NCBI RefSeq assembly: GCF_022229005.1
Contig: NZ_JAKKFD010000001.1
Span: 172,606-236,605, forward strand
Direction: 5' to 3'
Length of the DNA stretch: 64,000 bases
Origin: Micromonospora trifolii
Lineage (GTDB): Bacteria; Actinomycetota; Actinomycetes; Mycobacteriales; Micromonosporaceae
A model generated the notes under the pieces. It was not told where the DNA came from. It saw only the letters and a list, made by a program, of their open reading frames with translations, and did not search any database. The position numbers and the translations under genes were made by a program. This document shows positions 23,688 through 32,703 of the stretch, one piece after another (position 1 is the stretch's first letter; each line of letters opens with the position of its first letter).

Positions 23688-24967
23688 CCGGCACCTCCGG
23701 GTAGCGCGGGGACGGAGGCAGAGATGGCGGTGCCGCTGCCCGGCTCGGACTCGACTGCCAACTCGCCACCGACCCTTGTCACCCGCTGTCGCATGGCGGT
23801 CAGCCCGTACCCGCCGCCCGGCTCACGGGGCAGCGGCTGGTCGGTGAGGTCGAAGCCCGCGCCGTCGTCACGGACGTCAAGCGTGACGACGTCCGCCATG
23901 TACGACAGGGTCAGCCCGACCCGTGACGCGGCGGCGTGCCGGGCCACGTTGGACAGCGCCTCCTGGGCTGCCCGGAGCAGTGTCACCTCGACCTCCGGGT
24001 GCAGCGGGCGGGGGGTGCCGGTGGTGGCCACGTCGGCCCGGACCCCGTTCAGGGCCGACCAGCGCCCGCCCAGCTCGACGAGGGCGTCCGGTAGCCGGGC
24101 CGTCTCCAACGGTTCCGGACGGACCGCCTGTACCGAACGACGGGCCTCGGTGAGGCTCTCCCGGGCCAGGGCGAGCGCGTTGTCGACGTGCCGACGCCAG
24201 TCGGCGGAGCGGTCGCGGCTCTGCTCGGCCGCCTCCAGTTGGGTGATGATGCCGGTCAACCCCTGCGCCAGGGTGTCGTGGATCTCCCGGGCCATCCGTT
24301 GCCGCTCCTCCAGCACCCCGGCCTCCCGGGCCTGGGTGAGCAGTTGGGCGTGCAGCCCGGCGTTCTCCCGGACCGTCTCGGTGAGCTGGCGGTTGGTCTC
24401 GCCGAGTTCTTCCACCAACCGCTTGCGTTTGGCGTCCTCCTGCTCGGCGACCATCGCGAACCAGCTCGCCGAACCGGCCACCACCAGGTTGAAGAGCACC
24501 AGCAACAGCCAGAGCGGCAGGCGCGATGTCACCACCGACAGGCCACCGCCCTGAGACGTGGCGACGAGGATTGCCGTGGTGACCACGCCGGCGACCCGCC
24601 AGCGCCCGGGCAGCACCGGAAAGGCATGGATGTAACCGACCCAGGCGAAGAAGCCGTACCACGGACTGGCGGCCACCAGTGCGGCGGCGAACGCGAGCAG
24701 CCCGGCGTAGTAGACCGCCATCAGCGTGCGCCGGCTCTGCCAGCCGGGGTGCAGGGTGACGAACCAGGCGACCCAGCATCCGGCCGCCACGGCGATGGCG
24801 AGGGTGGGCAGCGCCCCGAGGTGGTGGGGTGCCGGTGCGACGAGGGCCAGCAGGGTGCCCAGGGTCAGCCCGCCGAAGGGGAACACCCGATAGAGGCTCG
24901 CCTCGCGCTCTCGCCAACTGGTCAGACGGTCGTGCCCACCGTTGCAGGTCATCGCATCTCCGCTCAC
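23684..24967 (-). CDS. Sensor histidine kinase (HisKA_3, NarX/DesK type)
   Basis: A 427-residue membrane kinase. The N-terminal half has about six hydrophobic segments (LGTLLALVAPAP, LAIAVAAGCWVAWFV, YYAGLLAFAAALVAA, WLLLVLFNLVVAG) without a large external loop, so it likely senses a membrane signal or a transporter. A coiled-coil linker leads to the H-box EERQRMAREIHDTLAQGL, and the ATPase domain has AAQEALSNVARHA (N-box), VRDDGAGFD and GYGLTAMRQRV. GTG 24967 overlaps the permease stop by GTGA; ATG 24952 is an alternative start. Confidence 0.9.
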   Translation of the reverse strand: MSGDAMTCNGGHDRLTSWREREASLYRVFPFGGLTLGTLLALVAPAPHHLGALPTLAIAVAAGCWVAWFVTLHPGWQSRRTLMAVYYAGLLAFAAALVAASPWYGFFAWVGYIHAFPVLPGRWRVAGVVTTAILVATSQGGGLSVVTSRLPLWLLLVLFNLVVAGSASWFAMVAEQEDAKRKRLVEELGETNRQLTETVRENAGLHAQLLTQAREAGVLEERQRMAREIHDTLAQGLTGIITQLEAAEQSRDRSADWRRHVDNALALARESLTEARRSVQAVRPEPLETARLPDALVELGGRWSALNGVRADVATTGTPRPLHPEVEVTLLRAAQEALSNVARHAAASRVGLTLSYMADVVTLDVRDDGAGFDLTDQPLPREPGGGYGLTAMRQRVTRVGGELAVESEPGSGTAISASVPALPGGAG

Positions 24968-25698
24968 TCCCAGCGGAACAGTTTCGCCGCGCCGGCGCCG
25001 GCCACCACGGCGATCACCGCCATTATCCCCAGGTGCAACGCCTGCGGAGGAGCGCCGGTCCAGGCGTCGAGGAGCGCCTGCACCCCGGGCGGCGTGTAGT
25101 CGCCGATCCGCGCCACGACGTCCGGAAGCAGGAACCGGGGAAGGTAGACCCCGCCGAAGAACATGGTGACCAGGAACAGCGGCACGGCCAGGGCCTGTGC
25201 GGCCCTCGTCGTGCGGGCCACCGCGGCGACCAGCAGGCCGAGCGACAGCAGCGCGGCCGTGCCGAGGATGAACGCCAGCGTGAAGCCGAGCGGGTGCCGG
25301 GGGAGCGGCACCCCGAAAGCCAGCCGGGCGACGACGATGAGCAGCAGCGCGCTGGCCAGGATCCCGGCCAGGGCCAGCACCAGTTGGGCGGCGAGCAGCG
25401 CGGCCGGATGCGCCGGGGTCGTCGCCAGTCGGCGCAGCACGCCGCGTTCCCGGTAGGTGGCCAGCACTGCCGGCAGGATGTTCACCCCCACCATGGCGAG
25501 GGTGACCACCAACAGCGACGGGGCGAAGTAGCTGACGAAGGTCTGCCCGTCGAAGGTCGGATCCGGCTTGCGCAGCGAAGGGACCAGCCCGAGCACCACC
25601 AGGATCACTGTGGGCAGCCCGACGGTGAGGAGCAGCGTCGGCAGGTCCCGCAGATAGAGCCGCGCCTCGATTCTCAGGATGTTGCGGAAGGCGTGCAT
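24964..25698 (-). CDS. ABC-2 type transporter permease
   Basis: A 244-residue permease with six predicted membrane segments and the ABC-2 style core (SYFAPSLLVVTLAMVGVN, TYRERGVLRRLATTPAHP as coupling helix, ALAVPLFLVTMFFGGVYLP). It forms an exporter with the ATPase encoded immediately upstream (12 bp gap). Similar ABC-2 pairs next to NarL-type two-component systems often export drugs, lipids or antimicrobial peptides; the substrate here is unknown. The start ATG is at 25698. Confidence 0.88.
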   Translation of the reverse strand: MHAFRNILRIEARLYLRDLPTLLLTVGLPTVILVVLGLVPSLRKPDPTFDGQTFVSYFAPSLLVVTLAMVGVNILPAVLATYRERGVLRRLATTPAHPAALLAAQLVLALAGILASALLLIVVARLAFGVPLPRHPLGFTLAFILGTAALLSLGLLVAAVARTTRAAQALAVPLFLVTMFFGGVYLPRFLLPDVVARIGDYTPPGVQALLDAWTGAPPQALHLGIMAVIAVVAGAGAAKLFRWE

Positions 25699-25710
25699 GT
25701 TGGCTCCCTC

Positions 25711-26619
25711 TCAGTTGGCGGGCCGGTGCCCGGTCAGCTCGACGAAGGCGTCGTCGAGGGTGGACTGCTCCAGCCGCAGGTCCGCGGCGACGATCTGGTG
25801 ACGGGCGAGCACCGAGGTGACGGCGTGCAGCAGCTCACCGGTGCCGGTCACCACCACCTGGCTGCCGGTCCGCTGCACGGCGGAGACCTCAGGCAGGTCG
25901 GTGAGGAGCCGGTCGTCGACCGGAGCGGAGGGCCGGAACCGGATCCGCTGCTCCGGAGCCACCGTCGACACCAGGCCCGCCGGGCTGTCCAGGGCGACCA
26001 CCCGACCCCTGTCGATCACCGCGACCCGGTCGCAGAGCCGCTCGGCCTCCTCCATGAAGTGGGTGACCAGCACGATCGTCACCCCGCTGTCGCGGACCTG
26101 TTCGATGAGGCCCCAGGTGTCCCGGCGGGCCTGCGGGTCCAGCCCGGTGGTCAGCTCGTCGAGAATGGCGATCTCCGGGTTGCCCACCAGGGCCAGCGCG
26201 ATGGAGAGCCGCTGCTTCTGGCCGCCGGAGAGCTTCTTGTACGCGGTGTTCCGCTTGTCGCCGAGGCCCAGCTTGTCGATCAGCTCGGCCGGGTCGGCCG
26301 GGTTGCGGTAGAACGAGGCGTACAACTCCAGTGCCTCGGCCACCCGCAACCGGTCCGGCAGTTGACTTTCCTGGAGTTGCACCCCGACCCGCTGGCGTAG
26401 CTGGGCCGCGTCCCGGCGGGGGTCGAGCCCGAGGACCGACACCCCGCCCCCGTCGGGGACACGCAGCCCGGCGACGCACTCCACGGTGGTGGTCTTGCCG
26501 GCGCCGTTCGGACCGAGGACGCCGAAGATCTCGCCGGCCTCCACGGCGAGCGACACGTCGTCCACCGCCACCAGGTCGCCGTAACGCTTCTTCAGGTGGG
26601 TCACCTCGATGACCGGCAT
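25711..26619 (-). CDS. ABC transporter ATP-binding protein (DrrA-like exporter)
   Basis: A 302-residue ATPase. Walker A is LGPNGAGKTTT (about residue 36), the Q-loop lies in VGVQLQESQLPD, the signature is LSGGQKQRLSIALAL, Walker B is EIAILDELTTGLDP, and the H-loop is LVTHFMEEAE. A C-terminal extension of about 80 residues resembles DrrA-type exporters. ATG 26619 has AAGGCGG upstream and fits homologues better than the GTG at 26658. It is the first gene of the operon ATPase-permease-kinase-regulator-WYL. Confidence 0.91.
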   Translation of the reverse strand: MPVIEVTHLKKRYGDLVAVDDVSLAVEAGEIFGVLGPNGAGKTTTVECVAGLRVPDGGGVSVLGLDPRRDAAQLRQRVGVQLQESQLPDRLRVAEALELYASFYRNPADPAELIDKLGLGDKRNTAYKKLSGGQKQRLSIALALVGNPEIAILDELTTGLDPQARRDTWGLIEQVRDSGVTIVLVTHFMEEAERLCDRVAVIDRGRVVALDSPAGLVSTVAPEQRIRFRPSAPVDDRLLTDLPEVSAVQRTGSQVVVTGTGELLHAVTSVLARHQIVAADLRLEQSTLDDAFVELTGHRPAN

Positions 26620-26819
26620 CGTGCCGCCTTCCGCCGCCGCTGACTTCGTACCCCTCAAGGGTTGTCGGGGTGAGCCGGCGGCGAATCGACCGGTCAGCGA
26701 CGAACCTCGGCGTCCCCGGTGGATCGCCGCCGTCCGTCAACCGGTTGATGTCTACGCGGTGGGTCGCTGCTAGCGCTCCGCCCGGCGGATCCGATCACGG
26801 CTGGTTAGGCTGCTCGATC

Positions 26820-27611
26820 GTGGATGCCAGCAGAATCGCCAGCCCGGTGACCGGGGTCGTCGGACGCTTCCTCGCCGGGGCGGGGCTGCTCCTGCGCGGG
26901 TTGGGCCTCTACGTCCGCAGCCCGGGGCTGATGCTGCTCGGCATCGTGCCGGCGCTGATCTCCGGCGTGCTCTTCCTGGCAGCGCTCGCCACACTTGTGT
27001 ACTTCGTGGACGATTTCGCCGCGCTTGTCACCCCGTTCGCCGACGACTGGTCGAGCACCGGCCGCAGCCTGGTCCGGGTGATCGCCGGGTTGGCCTTCCT
27101 GGGGCTTGGCGGCCTGCTCGGCGTGCTCACCTTCACCGCTGTCACCCTGGTCATCGGCGACCCGTTCTACGAGAAGATCTCCGAGCAGGTCGAGCAGCGG
27201 TACGGCGGCACCCCGGGCGCGGTGGACGTGCCGTTCTGGTCGTCGCTGCGCCGCAGCCTCGCCGACTCGGTACGCCTCGTGGCACTCACGGCGCTGGTCG
27301 GCATCCCGCTCTTCGTCGCCGGCTTCATCCCGGTGGTCGGCCAGACTGTCGTCCCGGTCATCGGGGCGGCAGTGGGTGGGTGGTTCCTCGCCGTGGAGCT
27401 GGTCGGTGCGCCGTTCTACCGACGCGGAATGCGGCTGCCGCAGCGCCGCACGATCCTGAAGGCCGACCGGCCCACCGCGCTCGGCTTCGGAGTGGCCGTC
27501 TTCCTCTGCTTCCTGATTCCGCTCGGCGCCGTGCTGATCATGCCGGCCGCGGTCGCCGGTGCCACGCTGCTGGCCCGTCGCTCGATGGGCCAACCAATCG
27601 AGGAAAGCTGA
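26820..27611 (+). CDS. EI24/CysZ-like membrane protein
   Basis: A 263-residue membrane protein of the EI24 domain family, which includes the sulfate transporter CysZ and eukaryotic EI24. Residues 12-60 hold GAGLLLRGLGLYVRSPGLMLLGIVPALIS in pieces typical of the family, then DPFYEKISEQVE, SLRRSLADSVRLVALTAL and a duplicated hydrophobic C-terminal half. Four to six membrane segments are expected. CysZ-type sulfate uptake is possible but unproven. GTG 26820 follows TAGGCT (26806-26811) by 8 nt. The macro-domain gene begins 1 bp after the stop. Confidence 0.83.
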   Translation: MDASRIASPVTGVVGRFLAGAGLLLRGLGLYVRSPGLMLLGIVPALISGVLFLAALATLVYFVDDFAALVTPFADDWSSTGRSLVRVIAGLAFLGLGGLLGVLTFTAVTLVIGDPFYEKISEQVEQRYGGTPGAVDVPFWSSLRRSLADSVRLVALTALVGIPLFVAGFIPVVGQTVVPVIGAAVGGWFLAVELVGAPFYRRGMRLPQRRTILKADRPTALGFGVAVFLCFLIPLGAVLIMPAAVAGATLLARRSMGQPIEES

Positions 27612-27612
27612 C

Positions 27613-28137
27613 ATGGAGATCGCCCTGGTCGAGGGGGACATCACCACCCAGCGGGTGGACGCCATAGTGAACGCCGCGAACTCGTCACTGCTCGGAGGTG
27701 GTGGGGTCGACGGTGCGATCCACCGGCGCGGCGGGCCAGCCATCCTGGCCGAGTGTCGGGCGCTGCGGGCGTCCCGCTACGGCAGGGGCCTGCCCACCGG
27801 CCAGGCGGTGGCGACCACTGCCGGAGAGCTGCCGGCCCGATGGGTGATCCATACCGTGGGGCCGGTCTGGTCGGCCAGCGAGGACCGGTCGGCGCTGCTG
27901 CGCGACTGCTACGCCAACAGTCTGCGGGTGGCCGACGAGGTGGGAGCGAGCACAGTGGCCTTTCCGCTGGTCTCCGCCGGCATCTACGGCTGGCCGGTCG
28001 ACGATGCGGTCGGTCAGGCGCTGGCGGTGCTGCGTTCGGCCACCTCGACCACCGTCACCGAGGCCCGTCTGGTGCTCTTCGGCTCCGACACCCACGCCAT
28101 CGCACGCGAGGTGTTCGAGGGTCGGCCCTCGCCGTGA
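27613..28137 (+). CDS. Macro-domain protein (O-acetyl-ADP-ribose deacetylase type)
   Basis: A 174-residue macro domain. The ADP-ribose-binding motifs are VDAIVNAANSSLLGGGGVDG (residues about 15-34) and FPLVSAGIYGWP (about 118-129). This MacroD/YmdB-type domain hydrolyses O-acetyl-ADP-ribose and removes mono-ADP-ribose from proteins. Catalytic Asn and the GGGGVDGAI loop are intact. It starts 1 bp after the EI24 gene, so they share a transcript. The next gene is convergent and a palindromic repeat lies between. Confidence 0.9.
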   Translation: MEIALVEGDITTQRVDAIVNAANSSLLGGGGVDGAIHRRGGPAILAECRALRASRYGRGLPTGQAVATTAGELPARWVIHTVGPVWSASEDRSALLRDCYANSLRVADEVGASTVAFPLVSAGIYGWPVDDAVGQALAVLRSATSTTVTEARLVLFGSDTHAIAREVFEGRPSP

Positions 28138-28211
28138 ACACCTACCTCTTCCTTGATCACGATGCTGAGCAGGTCAACCCAGGCGCTGCTGCGCCTGCCT
28201 CGTCCCTCCCG

Positions 28212-28280
28212 CGATCTTGCACTTTCTGTCGCGGCATAGGGGGCATTCCGCGCATCTCGGCGACCGAAACTGCAAGATCG
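28212..28280. repeat. Palindromic element, family 1, copy A
   Basis: 69 bp with 20-bp inverted ends (28212-28231 and 28261-28280, two mismatches) starting CGATCTTGCA and ending TGCAAGATCG. It aligns without gaps to copy C at 41234 (56 of 69 positions identical by hand count). It lies between the convergent macro-domain and GNAT genes, where it could also end both transcripts. Confidence 0.8.
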
Positions 28281-28322
28281 GCGTGGGCGATGAAGGCGCT
28301 CTGAGGGTGACTTGTGGTCAGG

Positions 28323-29219
28323 TCAGGTCAGGTCGACCAGGCAGGACCACTCGGCTGCCACCGGGCGGTAGCCCAGCCGGGTGTTGATCGCGAGCATCGG
28401 CCCGTTCGACTCGTCGTTCGAGGTGTACGCGACGCGCACGCCGTTCGCGGCAGCCCGGTGCAGCGCCACAGTCTTGGCCAGCCGGGCCAGCCCTCGGCCG
28501 CGGTACGCCGGGAGGCTGCCGGTGAAGTCCGACCACATCAGGTCCCCGTCCCGCTTCACCAGGCTGAACGCGGCCACCTCCCCGTCGACTTCGACGGCGG
28601 TGCTGGTCTCCTTGTCCAGGCCCAGATTGTCCCAGACGTCGTACAGCCAGCTCTCGTAGCTGATCGAGTCGACAGGTACGTCGCCCGGCTCGTCCAGCGC
28701 CGCGGCCACGTCCGCCGCGTAGAGCCGGCGCGGGGCCAGTTCCGTGATCGGAAGCAGCCGTACGCCCGGCGGCGGGTCGGGCAGTGCGGGTGCCGGGTTC
28801 AGATCGAGCGCAGAGAAGCGCAGCTCACGACTGGGCTCGTAGCCGTGCCGACGGGCGAACGGCAGCGCGTCCGGCTGGGCGAAGGCGCGGAGCCGGCGGA
28901 CCCCCAGCGGGGCGAGGTGAGCTGTCGCGGTCGCCAGCAGCGCGGTGCCGATGCCGCGCCGCCGGTGCTCCGGGTGGACGTGCAGGAGGCTGACGTCACC
29001 GAAGTTCGCCGTCGAGGTCGAGTCGTTGCGTTGGGCAGTCACCCAACCGACGACCTGGGCGTCGACCTCGGCTACGAAGGCGACCCAGTCCCTGCCCGGT
29101 ACCGGCTCGGCGATCATTTTCCGGGTCGACTCGACGCCGCGCACCTGGTACGGGTAGACGATCGTCCGCAGCGCCACCACACCTGGGGCGTCGTCCGGCT
29201 GCGCCACACGGATCCGCAT
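28323..29219 (-). CDS. GNAT-family N-acetyltransferase (tandem GNAT domains)
   Basis: A 298-residue protein with two GNAT halves. The first has the acetyl-CoA loop VHPEHRRRGIGTALL (about residue 85); the second has GSLPAYRGRGLARLAKT and NDESNGPMLAINTRLGY near the C-terminus. Tandem GNATs of this kind acetylate small amines or antibiotics; substrate is unknown. Start at ATG 29219 is supported by TAGCCT 7 nt upstream (29227-29232, minus). The longer upstream frame runs through repeats and is not used. Confidence 0.83.
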   Translation of the reverse strand: MRIRVAQPDDAPGVVALRTIVYPYQVRGVESTRKMIAEPVPGRDWVAFVAEVDAQVVGWVTAQRNDSTSTANFGDVSLLHVHPEHRRRGIGTALLATATAHLAPLGVRRLRAFAQPDALPFARRHGYEPSRELRFSALDLNPAPALPDPPPGVRLLPITELAPRRLYAADVAAALDEPGDVPVDSISYESWLYDVWDNLGLDKETSTAVEVDGEVAAFSLVKRDGDLMWSDFTGSLPAYRGRGLARLAKTVALHRAAANGVRVAYTSNDESNGPMLAINTRLGYRPVAAEWSCLVDLT

Positions 29220-29369
29220 GTCGGCGAGGCTAACCACGATCCCCCGCCCGAGCGACGCATTAAACCCGCGCCCACAACGAGGAGTAGGCAGCAACTTCAG
29301 GGTTATAGGGGCCTCCGAGCGCCGTGAGGCCACTATTTCCCTGAAATAGCGCGGATCTTGCGGGTCGGG

Positions 29370-29466
29370 CCGCGCGGCGCCCACGGTCCGCGCGGCGCCC
29401 ACGGTCCGCGCGGCGCCCACGGTCCGCGTGGCGGGCGTGGGCCGCGCGGCGCCCGCGGGCCGCGCG
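29370..29466. repeat. 18-bp tandem repeat (about 5.4 copies)
   Basis: Units of CCGCGCGGCGCCCACGGT repeat exactly at 29370-29387, 29388-29405 and 29406-29423, then two diverged units and a 7-bp partial. The array ends directly at the lacI stop codon, so copy-number change would not alter the protein unless it spreads. It separates lacI from the divergent-facing upstream region of the GNAT gene. Confidence 0.85.
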
Positions 29467-30474
29467 TCAGGCGGAGGCGCGGCGGATCAGCTCGGTGGGG
29501 AGCATGATCGACTGCTCGATGCTCTCGCCGGCGGCCAGCCGGAGCAGTTGGCGGGTCATCCGGCGGCCGAGTTCCACGATCGGCTGCCGGACGGTGGTCA
29601 GCGGTGGCTCGGTGTAGGCGGCGGTCTCGATGTCGTCGAAGCCGACAACCGCCACGTCGTCGGGCACCCGCCGACCAGCCTCGCGCAGGGTTCGCAGGGC
29701 GGCGTGCGCCATCAGGTCGGAGGCGGCGAAGACGCCGTCGAGGTCGGGATGCTCGGCGAGCAGCCGGCGCATCGCCGCCGACCCGGATTCCCGGGTGAAA
29801 TCACCGATGGCGATCATCTCGGGCAGCCCCGCGTCGGCGACGGTGCTGCGGTAGCCGCTGAGCCGTTCGATTCCGGCGACCATGTCCTGTGGCCCGGCGA
29901 TGGTCGCGATCCGTCGGCGACCGCTGTCGATCATGTGTCGGACGGCCGCGGTCACCCCGCCCACGTGGTCGACGTCGACGTACGGGACGGGCACGTCGCC
30001 GAGCGGGCGGCCACTGACCACCACGGGGATGCCGAGTCGAGCCAGTGTGCCGGGCAGCGGGTCGGCACCGTGCAGCGACGCGAAGAGCACGCCGTCGACG
30101 TGCCGGCCGGTGGTGTACCGCTCGACCCGATGGTGCCCGGCCGGCGAGCCGGCGAGCATCAGCACCAGCTGCTTGTCGGCAGCCTCCAACTCCTGGCTGA
30201 CGCCCCGGATGATGCCGGGGAAGACCTGGTCGTCGGAGAAGACCCGGGTGGCCGCCTCCGGCATGACCAGGGCGATCGAGTCGGTGCGCTGGGTGACCAG
30301 GCTGCGGGCCGCCAGGTTGGGGACGTACCCCAACTCGGCGACCGCCCGGGTGACCGCCTCGCGGATCGGTTCGGCGACGGTGGTGGAGCCGTTGACCACC
30401 CGGGAAACGGTGGCGCGGGACACTCCGGCCCGCGCTGCCACCGCTTCGAGCGTCGGCCGCTGCGCCGTCGTCAT
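29467..30474 (-). CDS. LacI-family repressor of the beta-glucoside operon
   Basis: A 335-residue LacI/GalR regulator. The N-terminal HTH and hinge read TLEAVAARAGVSRATVSRVVNGS and YVPNLAARSLVTQRT; the periplasmic-binding-like sugar domain follows (VDVDHVGGVTAAVRHMIDSG, FAASDLMAHAALRTL, VAVVGFDDIETAAYTEPPLT). It lies 19 bp downstream of the beta-glucosidase gene, so is co-transcribed with it. It should bind the paired palindromes at 35104 and 35149 and be released by a beta-glucoside such as cellobiose, like Streptomyces CebR; inducer identity is inferred. Confidence 0.9.
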   Translation of the reverse strand: MTTAQRPTLEAVAARAGVSRATVSRVVNGSTTVAEPIREAVTRAVAELGYVPNLAARSLVTQRTDSIALVMPEAATRVFSDDQVFPGIIRGVSQELEAADKQLVLMLAGSPAGHHRVERYTTGRHVDGVLFASLHGADPLPGTLARLGIPVVVSGRPLGDVPVPYVDVDHVGGVTAAVRHMIDSGRRRIATIAGPQDMVAGIERLSGYRSTVADAGLPEMIAIGDFTRESGSAAMRRLLAEHPDLDGVFAASDLMAHAALRTLREAGRRVPDDVAVVGFDDIETAAYTEPPLTTVRQPIVELGRRMTRQLLRLAAGESIEQSIMLPTELIRRASA

Positions 30475-30493
30475 CGCGCTTTCCCCCCGCTCG

Positions 30494-31873
30494 TCACAGC
30501 CCGTTCCGGGAGATCACCTCCTGGTACCACCGGGCGCTGGCCTTCGGTGTGCGCCGCTGGGTCAGGTAGTCGACGTGCACGATCCCGAACCGCTTGCGGT
30601 AACCCTCCGCCCACTCGAAGTTGTCCAGGAATGACCATACGAGATAACCGCGCAGGTCCACGCCCCGGGAGATCGCCTCGTGCGCCGCACGGAGGTGCCC
30701 GTCGAGGTAGGCGATGCGATCGGCGTCGATCACCTGCGCCGGGCCGCCGGGCGAGTCGGCGCCGGCCTTGTCGGGGAACGCCGCGCCGTTCTCGGTGATC
30801 AGCAGCGGCACGCCGGGGTAGTCGGCGGCGATCCGCTCCAGCAGCCGGGTGAGCCCGGCCGGTTCGATCATCCAACCCATGTCGGTGAGCGGACCGGCCG
30901 GTGGCAGGAAGTGCACAGCGCCCTCGGTGCCCGGATAAGCGCCGTTGCCCGCGCCGTCGGGCCGACCGGCCACGTAACTCGGCGCGTAGTAGTTGATGCC
31001 GAGCAGGTCGATCGGGGCGGCAATCACCTTCTCGTCGCCGTCGCGGATGAACGTCGGCTCGACGATCCGGGCCACGTGCTCGCGGACGTCGTCCGGGTAG
31101 CCGCCGGCCAGCAGCGGATCGAGGAAGATCCGGTTGTGCAGGCCGTCGACAAGGCGGACCGCTGCGGCGTCGGCCGCGCTCTGCGGGTCGGCCGGGCGGA
31201 CGTCGGCCGGGTTGACGGTGATGCCCACGCTGCGCGCGCCGGCCGACCGCAACGCCCGCGCCGCCAGGCCGTGCCCCAACAGCAGATGGTGTACGGCGGT
31301 GAAGGTCGCCGCCGGATCCTGCTCGCCCGGAGCGTGCAGCCCGTTGGCGTAACCGAGGTAGGCCGAGCACCACGGCTCGTTGAGCGTGGTCCACACGTCG
31401 ATCCGGTCGCCGAGGCGGGCGTACACCGCCGTGGCGTAGGTGGCGAAGTGCTCGGCGGTGTCCCGGTTGGTCCAGCCGCCCCGGTCGCCGAGGGCCTGCG
31501 GCAGGTCCCAGTGGTAGAGGGTGACGATCGGGTCGATTCCCCGTTCGAGCAGCGCGTCGGTGAGCCGGTCGTAGAAGTCCAGCCCACGGGGGTTCGCGGG
31601 GCCGGTGCCGTCGGGCTGGATCCGCGGCCAGGCGACCGAGAACCGGTACGCCCGCAGGCCCAGCTCGGCCATCAGCGCCACGTCGTCGGCGTACCGGTGG
31701 TAGTGGTCGCAGGCGACGTCGCCGGTGTGGCCCTGGTACACCTTGCCCGGCGTGCGGCTGAAGGTGTCCCAGATGGACGGACCGCGACCGTCGTCGCGGG
31801 CCGCGCCCTCGATCTGGTACGCGGCGGTGGCCGCCCCCCAGAGGAAGTGTTCGGGAAACCGGATCTCGTTCAC
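30494..31873 (-). CDS. GH1 beta-glucosidase
   Basis: A 459-residue glycoside hydrolase family 1 enzyme without a signal peptide, so intracellular. FLWGAATAAYQIEGA is the N-terminal GH1 signature, TLNEPW carries the acid/base Glu166 and LLITENGAAF the nucleophile Glu361. It should split imported cellobiose or other beta-glucosides to glucose. GTG 31873 overlaps the upstream permease stop (GTGA). Together with the three ABC genes and lacI it forms a complete uptake-hydrolysis operon. Confidence 0.93.
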   Translation of the reverse strand: MNEIRFPEHFLWGAATAAYQIEGAARDDGRGPSIWDTFSRTPGKVYQGHTGDVACDHYHRYADDVALMAELGLRAYRFSVAWPRIQPDGTGPANPRGLDFYDRLTDALLERGIDPIVTLYHWDLPQALGDRGGWTNRDTAEHFATYATAVYARLGDRIDVWTTLNEPWCSAYLGYANGLHAPGEQDPAATFTAVHHLLLGHGLAARALRSAGARSVGITVNPADVRPADPQSAADAAAVRLVDGLHNRIFLDPLLAGGYPDDVREHVARIVEPTFIRDGDEKVIAAPIDLLGINYYAPSYVAGRPDGAGNGAYPGTEGAVHFLPPAGPLTDMGWMIEPAGLTRLLERIAADYPGVPLLITENGAAFPDKAGADSPGGPAQVIDADRIAYLDGHLRAAHEAISRGVDLRGYLVWSFLDNFEWAEGYRKRFGIVHVDYLTQRRTPKASARWYQEVISRNGL

Positions 31874-32703
31874 GCCTTGACCGCACCTTCCATGATTCCG
31901 CCGATGATCTGCCGGCCGAACAACACGAAGACCAGTAGCAGGGGCAGCGTCGCGATGGCCGTTCCGGTGAACACCTGCGACATGTCCTGGTAATACCCGT
32001 CCGACAGTGCGCGTAGGGACAGTTGCACTGTTGGATTCGCCGGATCGTTCAATACAGCGTACGGCCAGAGGAAGTCGTTCCAGGTGGTCATGAAGGTGAG
32101 CAGACCGAGGACGGCGGCGGCGGGACGCAGGGCGGGCAGCACGACGTGCCACCAGATCCGGGCGGTGCCGCAGCCGTCCATCCGGGCCGCCTCGATCAGC
32201 TCGTCGCTGACCGCCTGGCCGGCGTACTGCCGCATCATGAACACCCCGAACCCGGTGACCAGCACCGGGACGATGACCGCGGGCAGCCGGTCGTTCCAGT
32301 GCAGCTTGGTCATGAGCAGGTAGAGCGGGATCACGCCGAGCTGCGTCGGCACCATCATGGTCGCGATGATGACGAGCAGCAGGGCGTTGCGGCCACGGAA
32401 CCGGAGCTTGGCGAAGGCGAACCCGGCCAGGCTGGAGAAGAACACCACGGAGACGGTCACGGTGGTCGCGACGACGGCTGAGTTGATCAGGCCCGTCAGG
32501 AAGTACGCGTCGGTGTTGTCGAACAGGCGGGCGATGTTGGCGCCCAGGTTGCCGCCGGGGGTGACCGGGGGTGGCAGTTGGCCCATCGCGTCGTTGCTGC
32601 GGCTGGCGACGACGAACATCCACCAGATCGGGAAGACCGACAGGCCGGCGGCGACGACAAGGGCGAGGTAGGTGAGCGGGCTGGCCCGCCAGAGTCGGCT
32701 CAT
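31870..32703 (-). CDS. Carbohydrate ABC transporter permease, MalG-type
   Basis: A 277-residue inner-membrane permease with six membrane segments and the EAA loop DELIEAARMDGCGTARIWWHVVLPALRP. Usual opening SRLWRASPLTYLALVVAAGLSVFPIWWM is membrane-spanning. It pairs with the MalF-type permease upstream, overlapping it by ATGA at 32700-32703. No ATPase gene is in the operon; actinobacterial sugar importers usually share a distant MsiK-type ATPase. Confidence 0.92.
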   Translation of the reverse strand: MSRLWRASPLTYLALVVAAGLSVFPIWWMFVVASRSNDAMGQLPPPVTPGGNLGANIARLFDNTDAYFLTGLINSAVVATTVTVSVVFFSSLAGFAFAKLRFRGRNALLLVIIATMMVPTQLGVIPLYLLMTKLHWNDRLPAVIVPVLVTGFGVFMMRQYAGQAVSDELIEAARMDGCGTARIWWHVVLPALRPAAAVLGLLTFMTTWNDFLWPYAVLNDPANPTVQLSLRALSDGYYQDMSQVFTGTAIATLPLLLVFVLFGRQIIGGIMEGAVKA

